From contig JABJPQ010000038.1 in assembly GCA_018663815.1 (NCBI GenBank), positions 1-6,339 on the forward strand: a DNA stretch of 6,339 nucleotides. The letters are read 5' to 3'. This DNA is from Halobacteriovoraceae bacterium. GTDB lineage: Bacteria; Bdellovibrionota; Bacteriovoracia; Bacteriovoracales; Bacteriovoracaceae. The position numbers were made by a program, and so were the translations under genes. The number at the start of each line of letters is the position of its first letter. The first letter of the stretch is position 1. Shown piece by piece: positions 5,278 through 6,339 of the stretch. The notes under the pieces are model-generated. The model saw only the letters and a program-made list of their open reading frames with translations, was not told where the DNA came from and did not search any database.

Positions 5278-6339
5278 TTAATTAATTTGTATAAGGAGTG
5301 ATTTAATAACTTGATTAAAATAATTAGAGTATCCATTTTTTAAATCAATTTTTGATTCACTTAGAAAAATATCAGGGTTAGCACCATTATTTTCAATCGT
5401 GGCTCCGTGAGGTCTATAAATTAATGACCTTGTTAAATGAACAGATATTTTTGAGTTCTTTAATTCTAAGTGTGGATCATTCCATAAATGGCCACCAGCA
5501 CCCATCGTTTTCATTCCGGCAAGGGTTGCTCTGCCATATGACTTTAGAAGGGCAGGGAAAACATCCCCCCCTGATCCTGACATTTCATTAATTGTAATGA
5601 CAATTGGTTTCGTATAGTGATTTGTTTCTGGTTCAATTAAATCATCACCTTTAAGAAGTAATTTATGTTCAAAAAAACCTCTAAATGGAATCTTTTGTGT
5701 TGAGAATTGATTGTTATTATACGCAACTTTAATGCCATGAATTATGCTTGTAAACCTCAGATATGCAGGAGTATTAGTCTGAAATTCAGAAACGTAGTTT
5801 TGCATACCATTAATTTGATCCTTGCTGGCCCTAAATTCAAAGGATGGAGCCTCAAAGGGTTTATCCATTAGAAGAGCTATAATTTTAAGTAAGTAAACGA
5901 TAGAACCACCACAATTGAAATCTTGATCTATGATAAGACCTACTGTCTCTTTTTCAAATTTCTCGAGTGTTGATTTATAATGATTAAACCACTCAACCAA
6001 AAGATCATTTCCTGTTGCATTATCTGCTGGGAAATAGTGCGGAATTCTGATTAATCCAATTTTACCTTTTTTTGTTTGAAAGGAATAAGCTGTAAACGGT
6101 ACATCTTTGACAATGTCGGCCCCCTTTGGAACTTTAAATCTACTTTGGGGTGAGCAATGATGAGATATTAAACCTTGTCGTTTTTTTTGACTAATTTTCC
6201 ATGGTAATTTTATTTGAACGAGACTGCCATTTTCTTTTTTAAAAGTGAGGATTGCATTTTGAGAAGTTGGAAGAGGAGCTAGATCACCTCTATAGCTTAA
6301 TGTCCACGTGGCCATTCTTCGTTTTGTATTTTTATTGGA
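5278..6339 (-). CDS. S41 family serine peptidase, C-terminal catalytic part (5' end beyond right edge)
   Basis: The frame is open from base 6339 to TAA at 5280-5278, 353 codons. The first ATG, at 6315, is internal: eight further codons lie upstream in frame and no ribosome binding site precedes it, so the signal peptide and N-terminal domain probably lie outside the window. Numbering from that Met: a PDZ-like stretch ending VQIKLPW (33-39), GLIRIPHYF (87-95) opening the catalytic core, LIIDQDFNCGGS (127-138) in place of the usual DLRxNxGG, the nucleophile motif NEMSGSGGDVFP (243-254) with probable catalytic Ser248, and the closing HGATIENNGANPDI (303-316). The SGSGGD context resembles the GSDGD of tricorn core protease. 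The processing-peptidase lysine position is Ala273. It most likely acts outside the cytoplasm on peptides or proteins; the substrate is unknown. It heads a tandem pair with the interrupted S41 gene. Confidence 0.85.
   Translation of the reverse strand, partial: SNKNTKRRMATWTLSYRGDLAPLPTSQNAILTFKKENGSLVQIKLPWKISQKKRQGLISHHCSPQSRFKVPKGADIVKDVPFTAYSFQTKKGKIGLIRIPHYFPADNATGNDLLVEWFNHYKSTLEKFEKETVGLIIDQDFNCGGSIVYLLKIIALLMDKPFEAPSFEFRASKDQINGMQNYVSEFQTNTPAYLRFTSIIHGIKVAYNNNQFSTQKIPFRGFFEHKLLLKGDDLIEPETNHYTKPIVITINEMSGSGGDVFPALLKSYGRATLAGMKTMGAGGHLWNDPHLELKNSKISVHLTRSLIYRPHGATIENNGANPDIFLSESKIDLKNGYSNYFNQVIKSLLIQIN

Overview
This is an AT-rich bacterial stretch (by eye about one third G+C) with Gram-negative-style features: secreted S41 peptidases with signal peptides, a 7TMR-DISM membrane receptor, an FkbM methyltransferase, and a good sigma-54 (-24/-12) promoter. 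This mix, together with use of a TTG start, would fit a low-GC Bacteriovoracia/Bdellovibrionota-type predator or relative. That assignment is inference: no rRNA or marker gene is present, and low-GC Gammaproteobacteria are not excluded.

Left part (1-2081). A 7TMR-DISM receptor runs leftward off the window edge; only its signal peptide, periplasmic sensor domain and most of its seven-helix block are visible. It is divergent from a rightward gene for an uncharacterised Rossmann-fold protein with a GGKGNVG nucleotide-binding loop. The roughly 140 bases between the two starts hold a sigma-54 promoter for the rightward gene, a 14-base perfect palindrome, and a possible sigma-28 or sigma-70 promoter for the receptor. 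The sigma-54 site lies inside what would be the N-terminus of the longest reading frame, so the start is moved to 1083.

Middle (2082-3124). A leftward FkbM-family SAM methyltransferase converges on the Rossmann gene. A terminator hairpin separates it from the genes to its right, so it is probably its own transcription unit.

Right part (3125-6339). Two S41-family serine peptidase genes lie in tandem on the minus strand. The upstream one is cut by the right edge and lacks its N-terminus in view. The downstream one (3125-5158) would be a 677-codon secreted peptidase, but one in-frame TAA at codon 212 splits it into a signal-peptide/N-terminal half and a catalytic half. Both halves lie in the same frame, and the second half has no ribosome binding site. 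This suggests a recent nonsense mutation, or less likely readthrough or a sequence error. The two peptidases have different active-site contexts and both lack the C-terminal-processing-peptidase lysine.

No tRNA, rRNA, CRISPR array, insertion sequence or attachment site was seen. No clearly new multi-gene system is evident. The best leads are the interrupted peptidase, the sigma-54-driven Rossmann protein and the unassigned C-terminal region of the downstream peptidase.
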